Below the pieces are notes generated by a model. It was given only the letters and a program-made list of their open reading frames with translations, had not been told where the DNA came from and made no database searches. From an uncultured Verrucomicrobiales bacterium (GTDB lineage: Bacteria > Verrucomicrobiota > Verrucomicrobiia > Verrucomicrobiales > Akkermansiaceae), in NCBI GenBank assembly GCA_937969125.1, contig CALBVA010000314.1, forward strand, positions 1 to 13,050: a DNA stretch of 13,050 nt, in the 5' to 3' direction. The translations under genes and the position numbers were made by a program. Each line of letters starts with the position of its first letter. Position 1 is the stretch's first letter. Shown in pieces: positions 1 to 6,938 of the stretch.

Positions 1-806
1 TGCGGTCCCATCTTCTGGAGTTCATCGCGAATGATCCCCGCCACCATCAAGCGCATGTTCTTTTTATCGTCAGCCGGAATGACGAACCACGGCGCATCCT
101 CCGTGGAGGTCTCATTGATGGCCTCCTCATAAGCCTTCTGGTAATCCTTCCAATAGCCTCTTTCCTTCACATCCCCCTCGTTAAACTTCCAGTTCTTATC
201 GGGTTCATCGATGCGTGAGATAAAGCGGTCCAGCTGCTCCTGCTTGGAGACATTGAGGAAGAACTTCAGGACCTTCGTGCCATTCCGTTGGAGGTGGGCT
301 TCGTGATCACGAATGGAGGCGTAGCGGCCAGACCAAACTTCCTCTAGACACTCCTCTGGCAGTTGCTGGTATTCCGTCACGATCTTCGGGTGCACTTTCA
401 CTACCAGAACTTCTTCATAATAAGAACGATTGAAAATGGAGATGCAGCCGCGCATTGGCAGATGGTCCTGGCTACGCCAGAGGAAGTCGTGATCCAGCTC
501 CTCGGCGCTCGGTTTTTTAAACGAGTGTACCGAGACCCCATGCGGATTCACTCCAGAAACAACGGCGCGAATTGTCCCGTCCTTTCCAGCCGCGTCCATC
601 GCCTGAAAAATGAGGAGCAGACCGTGGCGATCATTAGCATACATCGCTCTCTGAAGTTCGTTGATCTCCTTACGTGTGTCCTTCAGTTGCTTCTTGTAGT
701 CGGACTTGTCTCTATAGATGGGATCGGTGGAATTGGGGAAATCGGCCAATGATACCGGCTCTGATCCTTCCACCCGGAAATCGTTTAAGTCTCTCTTATC
801 ACTCAT
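1..806 (-). CDS. ppk2: Polyphosphate kinase 2 family protein (class III-like), 3' end cut by window edge
   Basis: PPK2 enzymes move phosphate between polyphosphate and nucleotides in the cytoplasm; class III members can use AMP and ADP as acceptors. The reading frame starts at an ATG (804-806) with MSDKRDLNDF and runs off the left edge after 268 complete codons. Visible features are the P-loop AMDAAGKDGT (residues 69-78), GVNPHGV (85-91), the family motif FNRSYYEEVLVV (125-136), and WKFNEGD and APWFVIPAD towards the C-terminus. This arrangement matches class III PPK2s closely from memory. Few residues should be missing, since the family is usually about 270-300 residues. No clear Shine-Dalgarno precedes the ATG. 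The gene diverges from the hydrolase at 923. The family call is firm; the class call and the AMP/ADP activity are inferred from motif resemblance. Confidence 0.93.
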   Translation of the reverse strand, partial: MSDKRDLNDFRVEGSEPVSLADFPNSTDPIYRDKSDYKKQLKDTRKEINELQRAMYANDRHGLLLIFQAMDAAGKDGTIRAVVSGVNPHGVSVHSFKKPSAEELDHDFLWRSQDHLPMRGCISIFNRSYYEEVLVVKVHPKIVTEYQQLPEECLEEVWSGRYASIRDHEAHLQRNGTKVLKFFLNVSKQEQLDRFISRIDEPDKNWKFNEGDVKERGYWKDYQKAYEEAINETSTEDAPWFVIPADDKKNMRLMVAGIIRDELQKMGP

Positions 807-922
807 GCCGGAGATCATATTCTTTCAAGGACTGCCGGAAAGGATCAACCGCATGTCGGCTTAATTTTTCCCGAAAAAGTGGGTTTGACGTGCCGATTTG
901 TGTCTGACAGCTTCCGCGCCCC

Positions 923-1759
923 ATGCTTGATACGCATCACCACCTCTGGGCTTACAACACCGATGAATATGGTTGGATTCCAGAGAATACCCCCCTCGCC
1001 CAGGATCAACTTCTTCCCGAACTCGAAGCCGCCACTCAGGCTGCCGGAGTGACCGGGACCATCGCGGTACAGGCCCGCCAAGTCATTGCCGAGTCGGACG
1101 ACCTCCTTTCCATCGCCGGTCAATCCGACCTCATCCGCGGAGTCGTGGGCTGGGTCCCACTGATCGATGACGCCGTCTCCTCCGATCTCGAACGCCTCGC
1201 CCCTCACGAAAAATTCGTCGGCGTGCGCCACGTCCTGCAAGATGAACCGGATGAATACTTCCTCCGCGATGACTTTCACAGGGGACTCGCCCAACTACCA
1301 GGTCACGATCTGAAATACGATCTTCTCCTCTTCCAACGCCAGCTACCCGTCGCGACCCAGCTTGTCGACCGCCAGCCAAACCTGGAAATCATCGTGGACC
1401 ACATCGCCAAGCCCGAAGCGAAAAACGGCAAGATCGAAAGCGACTGGCTGAGTGGGATGAAGGAGCTGGCCAAACGTGACCACATCCGCGGGGTTAAATT
1501 TTCCGGACTAGTTACAGAATTTAATGACGACGAAGTTATCAATCCCGACACCGTACGTGCTTACTTTGAGGAAACCCTGGAGATCTTCGGGGCTGATCGG
1601 GTCATGTTCGGCACCGACTGGCCGGTCTGCCTCCTCCGCATCAATTCCTATGCCGACTGGGCCCGCGCCGTGCAGGGCTTTGTTGATAAACTTTCCCCTG
1701 ACGAACAGTCTGCCATCCTTGAAAAAAACGGAGAAGCCGCCTACGGGCTGAAAAGTTAG
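923..1759 (+). CDS. Amidohydrolase-superfamily TIM-barrel hydrolase (COG3618, fuconolactonase-like)
   Basis: This is a 278-residue metal-dependent hydrolase of the amidohydrolase 2 type, a family that includes L-fuconolactonase and 2-pyrone-4,6-dicarboxylate lactonase. Metal and active-site motifs are intact: the N-terminal DTHHHLW (residues 3-9, HxH metal pair H5/H7), VDHIAKP (158-164, H160), VKFSGL (191-196) and the C-terminal FGTDWPV (229-235, D232). The motif at residue 3 means the ATG at 923 must be at or very near the true start, although no Shine-Dalgarno is visible. The gene lies 25 bases upstream of the longest VTC frame and may be co-transcribed with it. No sugar-catabolic genes are visible nearby, so the substrate, probably a lactone, cannot be named. 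Confidence 0.88.
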   Translation: MLDTHHHLWAYNTDEYGWIPENTPLAQDQLLPELEAATQAAGVTGTIAVQARQVIAESDDLLSIAGQSDLIRGVVGWVPLIDDAVSSDLERLAPHEKFVGVRHVLQDEPDEYFLRDDFHRGLAQLPGHDLKYDLLLFQRQLPVATQLVDRQPNLEIIVDHIAKPEAKNGKIESDWLSGMKELAKRDHIRGVKFSGLVTEFNDDEVINPDTVRAYFEETLEIFGADRVMFGTDWPVCLLRINSYADWARAVQGFVDKLSPDEQSAILEKNGEAAYGLKS

Positions 1760-1784
1760 GCTGGTCACCTAACGTATTTCTCGT

Positions 1785-2636
1785 TTGGATGATCGGACAC
1801 GCTCGACCCTCGTAATCTCCTTTGCAAGCACTCGAACGAAAGCATACGAACTCTTGAGTCTCAACCGTACAGAATACAAGTATCTCATCTCGCTCGATGA
1901 GATGGAGCAAATCCAGAAGGATCTCGATGACCGCCTTGTCGTGGACAGCCTGGCCTCCGAGGATGGCTGTTACCCCATTGTCACCGAATATTTTGAAACC
2001 CCAACGCGGGAATGTTTCTGGGAGAAAGAGCGCCGCCTCGCCAGCCGCCGAAAAATCCGCGTCCGCATCTACGGCAGCGACGGAGGCAAGATTCCCCCGA
2101 CGGGTTTCATTGAGATCAAGCACAAGCACTTTGGCTTCGGTGCCAAGCGCCGCCTCTTCCTCCCGGTCGAGGAAGCAATCGCCTTCGCAGATGGTGATTA
2201 CGATGTCTTAAAGCGAGTCAAACGCGATTGGTCCCGCACCCAGCGTATGATCATCGCGGAACTCTTTGATCTTATTGAGCGTCGAAAATTCGAGCCTGCG
2301 ATCCAGCTCCGCTACGACCGGAAGGCCCTCATGACTCCAGACGGCCAACTCCGCATCACCTTTGACACCCGGCTCATGTGCCGTTCGGAGCTTCTCAGCC
2401 TTGAGGCCGATGACCAACGCTTCAGCGAATACATCATCCCGCCGGACAAATCGATCTTTGAGGTCAAATCCATCGGCCCCGTCCCCTTCTGGTTCCGAGA
2501 ATATGGCGGTGAGAAGGCCCTCATGCGCCGGAGCTTTAGCAAGTTCTGCACTGCCCTGAAACAAGTCGATCCTGTCCTCCTTTCCCAACTCAGTCATACC
2601 GGCAATCCCTCCGTTCTCAGCGAGCCCGCCGCCTGA
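1785..2636 (+). CDS. VTC-domain polyphosphate polymerase
   Basis: The protein matches the VTC domain, the CYTH-like tunnel fold that in yeast Vtc4 makes polyphosphate from ATP. The basic, tunnel-lining pattern is present in order: NRTEYKYLI (residues 27-35), RKIRVRIYG (89-97), FIEIKHKHFG (108-117) followed by AKRR, LRYDRKAL (175-182), RITFDTR (190-196) and the acidic/basic SIFEVK (223-228), where E226 would be the metal ligand. The frame opens with TTG at 1785. A second in-frame TTG at 1854 would give MSLNRTEYKYL and start exactly at the domain, so the first 23 residues are uncertain. Neither start has a convincing ribosome site. The membrane partner with DUF4956 follows 39 bases downstream, a common bacterial pairing. 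The family call is strong; polymerase activity is inferred. Confidence 0.9.
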   Translation: MDDRTRSTLVISFASTRTKAYELLSLNRTEYKYLISLDEMEQIQKDLDDRLVVDSLASEDGCYPIVTEYFETPTRECFWEKERRLASRRKIRVRIYGSDGGKIPPTGFIEIKHKHFGFGAKRRLFLPVEEAIAFADGDYDVLKRVKRDWSRTQRMIIAELFDLIERRKFEPAIQLRYDRKALMTPDGQLRITFDTRLMCRSELLSLEADDQRFSEYIIPPDKSIFEVKSIGPVPFWFREYGGEKALMRRSFSKFCTALKQVDPVLLSQLSHTGNPSVLSEPAA

Positions 2637-2675
2637 TCTCAGATTTCAAACGACACCTCGAAAACACCTCACCTT

Positions 2676-3422
2676 ATGGATTCAGCCATCGCAATCATTG
2701 ACACCGTTACTTCGCCCGCCCCTGGAAAGCCCGGTTTTGGTCTTCTTCCTTATTTCAATGAACTCCGTGCAGTCGCTCCGGGACCGCTGGAGGTTCTAGC
2801 CGCCATGACGATGAGCTTCCTCCTGAACCTCATCGTGGGCACCCTCTACCAGCGGACTTACAAAGGCACTCGCTACTCCCAGGACTATGTTCACACTCTC
2901 GTCATCATCGGCACTGTCACCACCACCCTAATCATGGTGGTGAGCGGAAATGGCGCGGTGGCCTTCGGTATGTTCGCGGCCTTCTCAATGATCCGTTTCC
3001 GCCGGAACCTCGGGCAATCGCGAGATCTCGCCTTCGTCTTCTTCGCCATGGCCACCGGCATGGTGGTCGGTGCCCGGCAGTATGAGCTGGCTGTTGTCAC
3101 CACTCTGATCGTTTCCATCGCGATTTTCATACTCTCCAGCAAGGACGCTTTCGCCCCAAATCGCGCATCTCACCAGCTCCGTATCCGCGTGAACAACGAC
3201 GTCGACTTCTCCGTCGCTTTCAATGAAATCTTCGACAAATTCACCGACGCTACCGAGATGATCAGCGTCGAGTCCGTGCAGGCCGGGATGATGAGCGAAC
3301 TCCGCTATGGCATCGTCCTAAAGGACGACGTGCAGGTCTCTGACTTCATGGAAGAGATCCAAATCGCCTGCGGCAATAATCGCGCGATCCTAACCTCGAC
3401 ACAGCGCGAGTTGGATTCCTGA
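2676..3422 (+). CDS. DUF4956 family membrane protein
   Basis: This 248-residue integral membrane protein is of the DUF4956 type. Hydrophobic segments lie at about residues 38-56, 72-92, 95-106, 118-132 and 136-153. Between them sits the family-like cytoplasmic signature SMIRFRRNLGQSRD (about 104-117). The last 90 residues are soluble and look like an alpha/beta domain. DUF4956 proteins are often encoded beside VTC-domain polymerases in bacteria, as here. By analogy with the yeast VTC complex, it may form or anchor a membrane channel for the polyphosphate chain, but this is inference because the family's biochemical role is not settled. The ATG at 2676 is the only sensible start. The gene ends 26 bases before a strong terminator, so it closes the transcription unit. 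Confidence 0.87.
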   Translation: MDSAIAIIDTVTSPAPGKPGFGLLPYFNELRAVAPGPLEVLAAMTMSFLLNLIVGTLYQRTYKGTRYSQDYVHTLVIIGTVTTTLIMVVSGNGAVAFGMFAAFSMIRFRRNLGQSRDLAFVFFAMATGMVVGARQYELAVVTTLIVSIAIFILSSKDAFAPNRASHQLRIRVNNDVDFSVAFNEIFDKFTDATEMISVESVQAGMMSELRYGIVLKDDVQVSDFMEEIQIACGNNRAILTSTQRELDS

Positions 3423-3448
3423 TCAATCTGACCGTTCACTTTCCAACC

Positions 3449-3482
3449 AGCCCCGCTTTCTGCAAAGGAGCGGGGCTTTTTT
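3449..3482 (+). terminator. Rho-independent terminator after the VTC/DUF4956 unit
   Basis: A perfect 9-base-pair GC-rich stem, AGCCCCGCT (3449-3457) pairing with AGCGGGGCT (3469-3477), encloses an 11-base loop. It is followed directly by a run of Ts to 3482. This is a textbook intrinsic terminator on the plus strand and ends the transcript of the upstream genes. Confidence 0.93.
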
Positions 3483-3723
3483 GTGCGAGGTGACAATGAG
3501 AATCCATCCAAAATGGAGGACCTTCGCCATAACATGTTGATTTGTTTCTCGCTACCGCCTCTCTAACATCTATTCTGTTAACGACTCACTCGACGGACTT
3601 TTCCCACCAAAGTAACCCAAACGTTAAAATCTGAAAAAACCAAAAAAAAGATCCTCCACTGCGTAACCTTTTCCGGAAAAAAGGTAATTATAAAGTGAAG
3701 GGACGTTTTTACAACTGAACTTC

Positions 3724-3752
3724 TCTGGAGCGGATTGAAGCCTCGCTCCAGA
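3724..3752 (+). other. Stem-loop A in the eboE upstream region
   Basis: Nine perfect base pairs, TCTGGAGCG (3724-3732) with CGCTCCAGA (3744-3752), close an 11-base loop. No T-run follows on either strand, so it does not look like an intrinsic terminator. It lies about 170 bases upstream of the eboE start and may be part of a structured leader or a small RNA. Confidence 0.6.
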
Positions 3753-3793
3753 AAACCCCCGCATATCGAAGTTGGAGCTGAGATGTGCATGGG

Positions 3794-3827
3794 CGGTCTG
3801 GAACAATCTTCTGATTATTCCAGACCG
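3794..3827 (+). other. Stem-loop B in the eboE upstream region
   Basis: Ten perfect base pairs, CGGTCTGGAA (3794-3803) with TTCCAGACCG (3818-3827), continue past one mismatch with AATC/GATT (3805-3808 and 3813-3816), leaving a TTCT tetraloop. Flanking GAGA (3780-3783) can pair with TCTC (3828-3831), and AAGTTG (3769-3774) with CAACTT (3843-3848), giving a possible longer folded element at about 3769-3848. The downstream bases are C-rich rather than T-rich, so this is not a typical terminator. Confidence 0.6.
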
Positions 3828-3919
3828 TCTCTCCCCCACCCTCAACTTTCTTTCAGGGTGGTTTCAATGCGGCCTCTTTCCCTCTTGCTCCGTTTCCCCT
3901 TGGCGGTGACTCTCGCCCC

Positions 3920-5050
3920 GTGAAGTTTCGCGATCACCATCACCTCGCCTATTGCACCAATATCCATCCGGCTGAAAACTGGACAGAGACTTTCCAGGTC
4001 CTGGAGACTGACGTCCTCGCAGTCCGAGACCGCGTCGCGCCGGAAGAGGCCTTCGCCATCGGCCTTCGTCTCTCTGCCCAAGCCGCCATGGAACTGCTCG
4101 AGAACGATCACTTGGACCAATTCGAAGCCTGGTTGTTGTCTCAGAATTGCTATGTCTTCACCATCAATGGCTTCCCTTACGGTGCCTTCCACGGCACTCG
4201 TGTGAAGGAGAACGTTTATAAACCGGACTGGACTCAACTCGCCCGCCTCGTTTACACCGAGCAGCTCTTCACCATCATCGACCGGCTCTGCCCCGCAGAG
4301 TCCGGAGGCTCGGTCTCCACTCTGCCCGGCTCCTTCAAGGAATTCAAAGCCGACGAGGAACAGATCTTCACCCAACTCTATTCCTGCGCTCTCACCATCG
4401 AATCCCTCTCCGGGAAATCTGGCAAGGACCTCCACCTCGGGCTGGAGCCTGAGCCTCTGGGCCACTTCGAAAACACCGCCGAGACCCTCGCCTTTTTCAA
4501 GCGCTTCCATCAATGGTGTGACAAACAGGATCTCGATCGCGCGCCAGTCGAAAAACACATCGGGCTAAATTACGACACCTGCCACTTCGCCCTGGAATTC
4601 GAAGATTGCCAAGCCTCCCTCGCAGCTTTCGCCGAAGCAGGGATCCGTATTTCCAAAATCCACCTTTCCAACGCGCTTTCCTTCGACCCCCAAAATCACG
4701 AAGCCCTCACCGCGATCCGGCAGTTTGACGAGCCGACTTATCTCCATCAGGTCATCCTTAATACCGACCCGCTCACCCGCTTCAAAGACCTTCCTGATTT
4801 TCAGGATGACGCAGGAACCGCCACCGAAGGCCGCATTCATTTTCACGTTCCGCTCTACTCGGAACCCCTCTCACCGCTTGGCTCCACCTTGGATCATGCT
4901 GAAGCCGCTCTCGCTTATCTCAAGGAGCACCCAGAGACCTGTCCGCATCTGGAGATCGAGACCTACACCTGGGGCGTCCTTCCGGCCCACCTCCAGAAGC
5001 CGCTGACCGATCAGATCAGCGCAGAGTATCACTGGGTGAGGTCGCGATAG
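3920..5050 (+). CDS. eboE: EboE-like metabolite traffic protein (TIM barrel)
   Basis: This 376-residue protein resembles EboE, a xylose-isomerase-like TIM barrel of the ebo gene cluster, which is linked to handling or export of a prenyl/secondary-metabolite precursor. The signature HLAYCTNIHPAENW is at residues 8-21. IGLRLSAQA (47-55), FTINGFPYGAFH (80-91) and STLPGS (133-138) also fit. Candidate metal ligands of the barrel are E176 (LGLEPEP), D219 (NYDTCH), H248 (KIHLSN) and E347 (LEIETYTW). The start is GTG at 3920: the conserved N-terminus demands it, and the next in-frame ATG is at residue 57. No Shine-Dalgarno is visible. No eboA, B, C, D or F lies in this window. The 3' end overlaps panE tail-to-tail by 22 bases. 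A generic sugar isomerase is the alternative. Confidence 0.8.
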   Translation: MKFRDHHHLAYCTNIHPAENWTETFQVLETDVLAVRDRVAPEEAFAIGLRLSAQAAMELLENDHLDQFEAWLLSQNCYVFTINGFPYGAFHGTRVKENVYKPDWTQLARLVYTEQLFTIIDRLCPAESGGSVSTLPGSFKEFKADEEQIFTQLYSCALTIESLSGKSGKDLHLGLEPEPLGHFENTAETLAFFKRFHQWCDKQDLDRAPVEKHIGLNYDTCHFALEFEDCQASLAAFAEAGIRISKIHLSNALSFDPQNHEALTAIRQFDEPTYLHQVILNTDPLTRFKDLPDFQDDAGTATEGRIHFHVPLYSEPLSPLGSTLDHAEAALAYLKEHPETCPHLEIETYTWGVLPAHLQKPLTDQISAEYHWVRSR

Positions 5051-5928
5051 AGCTGCGTGATCTTGGGCACCGCGACTCCGGCGGCCTGCGCCCGACGCAG
5101 CGGCTCTCCCCAGATCGCTTCGATCTCGATGGGGTTTCCCTCCACAAAATCAATCATGCTAGATGGCCGGTAGCCCCCCATCGAGCACGTGATTTCGATC
5201 TGATAGTCGATGAATCCTTCCTCGATCTCGTAGCCCAACGCGCCTGCCGCCGAGATCACTTCCATCATCAATTCGCGCACCCGCGACTCGCCATCCGGCT
5301 GAGCCAGGAGAACCTCGGTATCAATGCCACCTTCGGTGATGCAGAGTCCGTTAAAGGGGATATTCCACACCAGCTTCCGCCACTGGGCCTCGCCAAGATT
5401 AGCGACGGTCTCGCAGGGGATCTTCGCTTCTTTGAAAATCTCCGCCAACTTCGTGAGTCGCGGTGTGACCCCGGGTTTCAGCCCCCCGATCGAAATCTTT
5501 CCGCCGCCGCTGTGCCAGATCAATCCCGCCCTCATCCTATTGATGCACACGAAACAAAGCCCACCCAGCACCCGGTTTTCGCCAAAGATCTCCGCGAGTT
5601 GCTCCACATTTCCGAGTCCGTTTTGTAGCGTCAGCACGACCGAATCGTCATGAAGCATCGGGCCAATCACTTCCTCATAGCGTTCATTCGCAGTCGTCTT
5701 CCAAGCCACGATGACGACGTCCACTTTCCCAATCTCCTCAGCCGACCTCGCACAAATCACCTCAGGCACTTTAAAGTCGCCGTGAATGCTCTCAATTTCC
5801 AGGCCACCTTCACGAACAACCTCATAATCCGAACGGAGGAGAAATCGAACCTCATTGCCCGCCTCAGCCAGTCGGGCCCCGTAGTAACTCCCGACTGCGC
5901 CGGCTCCAACGATAGCGAAGATCTTCAT
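5029..5928 (-). CDS. panE: 2-dehydropantoate 2-reductase (ketopantoate reductase family)
   Basis: The family reduces ketopantoate to pantoate with NADPH in pantothenate and coenzyme A synthesis. The protein has 299 residues, the normal length. It has an N-terminal Rossmann loop GAGAVGSYYG (8-17), LQNGLGN (101-107), and the catalytic block WRKLVWNIPFNGLC with K185, N189 and N193 at the same 4-residue spacing as K176, N180 and N184 of E. coli PanE. It also has SSM (256-258) and IEIEAIWG, where E268 matches catalytic E256. All key residues are therefore present. The gene starts 3 bases after the deacylase stop, and a weak AGGG ribosome site lies in that gene's last codons, so the two should be co-transcribed. 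Many PanE paralogues act on other 2-oxo acids, so the true substrate is not certain. Confidence 0.88.
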   Translation of the reverse strand: MKIFAIVGAGAVGSYYGARLAEAGNEVRFLLRSDYEVVREGGLEIESIHGDFKVPEVICARSAEEIGKVDVVIVAWKTTANERYEEVIGPMLHDDSVVLTLQNGLGNVEQLAEIFGENRVLGGLCFVCINRMRAGLIWHSGGGKISIGGLKPGVTPRLTKLAEIFKEAKIPCETVANLGEAQWRKLVWNIPFNGLCITEGGIDTEVLLAQPDGESRVRELMMEVISAAGALGYEIEEGFIDYQIEITCSMGGYRPSSMIDFVEGNPIEIEAIWGEPLRRAQAAGVAVPKITQLYRDLTQ

Positions 5929-5931
5929 GAC

Positions 5932-6861
5932 TTACCCTAAGATCGGATGCTTCCGTTTCAACTCCCTCGCAACCTTCGCGGCAGTCGCGATGGTATTCCG
6001 ATGAATCTTCGCGGTGTATTCAGCCTGCCGGTTGTAGCCACCTCCGTAGAGAATAGCCACCGGGATGCGGTTGCCCAGGAAGGCACGGAGGATGACCTCG
6101 TCCCTCTTAATGAAATCCTTCAGATCGAGAAGCATCTGCCCCATTCGGTCATTCCGGTGATTGTCGGCACCAGCGATCCAGATCACGAGATCCGGAGAGA
6201 AGACATCCAATGCCGCCGCGAGAGTGTTGAAGAGTTGCTTGAGATACATCTCGCCCTCAACGTAGCGCACCGTCTCCACGTCCATGGAGCCATTGACCTT
6301 ACTCGTCGGGAAGTTCCGGCCAACGTGGATGGAATAGGTGAAAACATTCGGGTCATTGCCGAGGATGGAATTGGTCCCGTTTCCCTGATGCGCATCGGTA
6401 TCCACCACCATGACCTTGATGCCGGGTCGGCTGACTTGCAGGTCGCGGATGGCAATTGCGACATCATTGAAAACACAATAACCTTCGCCCCGCCCCTTGA
6501 AGGAGTGGTGGGTCCCACCGGCCAGCACGGCTGCGACGCCATCCTGCAAAGCGGCATGACAGGCCTGCCGAGTCGCCTCGACCTCAGTCGCGCTGCGACT
6601 GTAGAGCTTCGGCGTGACAGGCAGGCCGAGCTGGATCTGCTCCTTCCGGTCAAGATGGCCGTGGTAAATTTTGGAGAGGTAATCGGCGTCGTGAACTCGC
6701 TGCAGGACATGGGTCTCCGCCGCGCGGACTTCGATAATGTCCTCTCCTTTCACGATCCCGCTGCCGACCAGCATGTTCTTGGAGACCTCGAACTTATCCA
6801 TGGGAAATGGATGCCCATTCGGCAGTTCGAGGAAAAATTCTGAGGAGTAAAAACAGCGCAT
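5932..6861 (-). CDS. Histone deacetylase superfamily protein (class IV-like deacylase)
   Basis: This is a 309-residue zinc-dependent deacylase of the arginase/deacetylase fold. All catalytic elements are intact: GTHHSFKGRGEGYCVFND (116-133) with the histidine pair H118/H119, VDTDAHQGNGT (153-163) with zinc ligands D156 and H158 and the relay aspartate D154, GADNHRNDRMG (231-241) with the third ligand D233, and GGGYN (273-277) with the transition-state tyrosine Y276. The GEGYCVFND block resembles HDAC11-like and bacterial class IV enzymes. The substrate in bacteria is unknown; acetyl or acyl groups on proteins, polyamines or small molecules are all possible. The ATG at 6861 is the only start, since an in-frame stop lies 15 bases upstream. 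It sits 77 bases after the helicase and 3 bases before panE. Confidence 0.92.
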   Translation of the reverse strand: MRCFYSSEFFLELPNGHPFPMDKFEVSKNMLVGSGIVKGEDIIEVRAAETHVLQRVHDADYLSKIYHGHLDRKEQIQLGLPVTPKLYSRSATEVEATRQACHAALQDGVAAVLAGGTHHSFKGRGEGYCVFNDVAIAIRDLQVSRPGIKVMVVDTDAHQGNGTNSILGNDPNVFTYSIHVGRNFPTSKVNGSMDVETVRYVEGEMYLKQLFNTLAAALDVFSPDLVIWIAGADNHRNDRMGQMLLDLKDFIKRDEVILRAFLGNRIPVAILYGGGYNRQAEYTAKIHRNTIATAAKVARELKRKHPILG

Positions 6862-6938
6862 CGCGATCTGCCACTACTCTCCCCCCCGTTCTCCCTACCT
6901 GCAAGCATAGACATAGAGCTTCCGGTCTCGGAGACGGC

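Larger units (their letters stand above)
3483..3919. other. 437-base gene-free stretch upstream of eboE
   Basis: No convincing coding sequence was seen on either strand. Short open frames here lack family resemblance and give low-complexity or basic translations. The first part (to about 3700) is A+T-rich, with A tracts and a small hairpin (ACCTTTT at 3666-3672 with AAAAGGT at 3679-3685). The second part holds two strong hairpins, listed separately. A TATAAA at 3689-3694 could be a -10 box, but no good -35 box sits at the right distance. The stretch lies between a terminator and the GTG start of eboE, so it should contain the eboE promoter and perhaps a structured leader or a small RNA. Confidence 0.6.

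Noticed and set aside
3666..3685. Small hairpin ACCTTTT/AAAAGGT as a terminator or operator.
   Set aside because: It is A/T-rich and short, in a region full of A tracts. It has no T-run after it and no second copy nearby, so chance is likely.
3735..3923. Short plus-strand open frame of 62 codons ending in the eboE start codon, a possible leader peptide.
   Set aside because: No ribosome site was seen, the translation has no plausible protein features, and the frame runs through both arms of stem-loop B. An RNA structure explains the region better.
3842..4558. Minus-strand open frame of 238 codons overlapping the 5' half of eboE.
   Set aside because: The plus frame has the EboE signature and barrel motifs. 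The antisense frame is a long shadow with a repetitive acidic composition.
5947..6843. Plus-strand open frame of 298 codons opposite the deacylase gene.
   Set aside because: The minus-strand frame carries a complete HDAC active site. The plus-strand translation has no recognisable family and mirrors it almost base for base, so it is a shadow.
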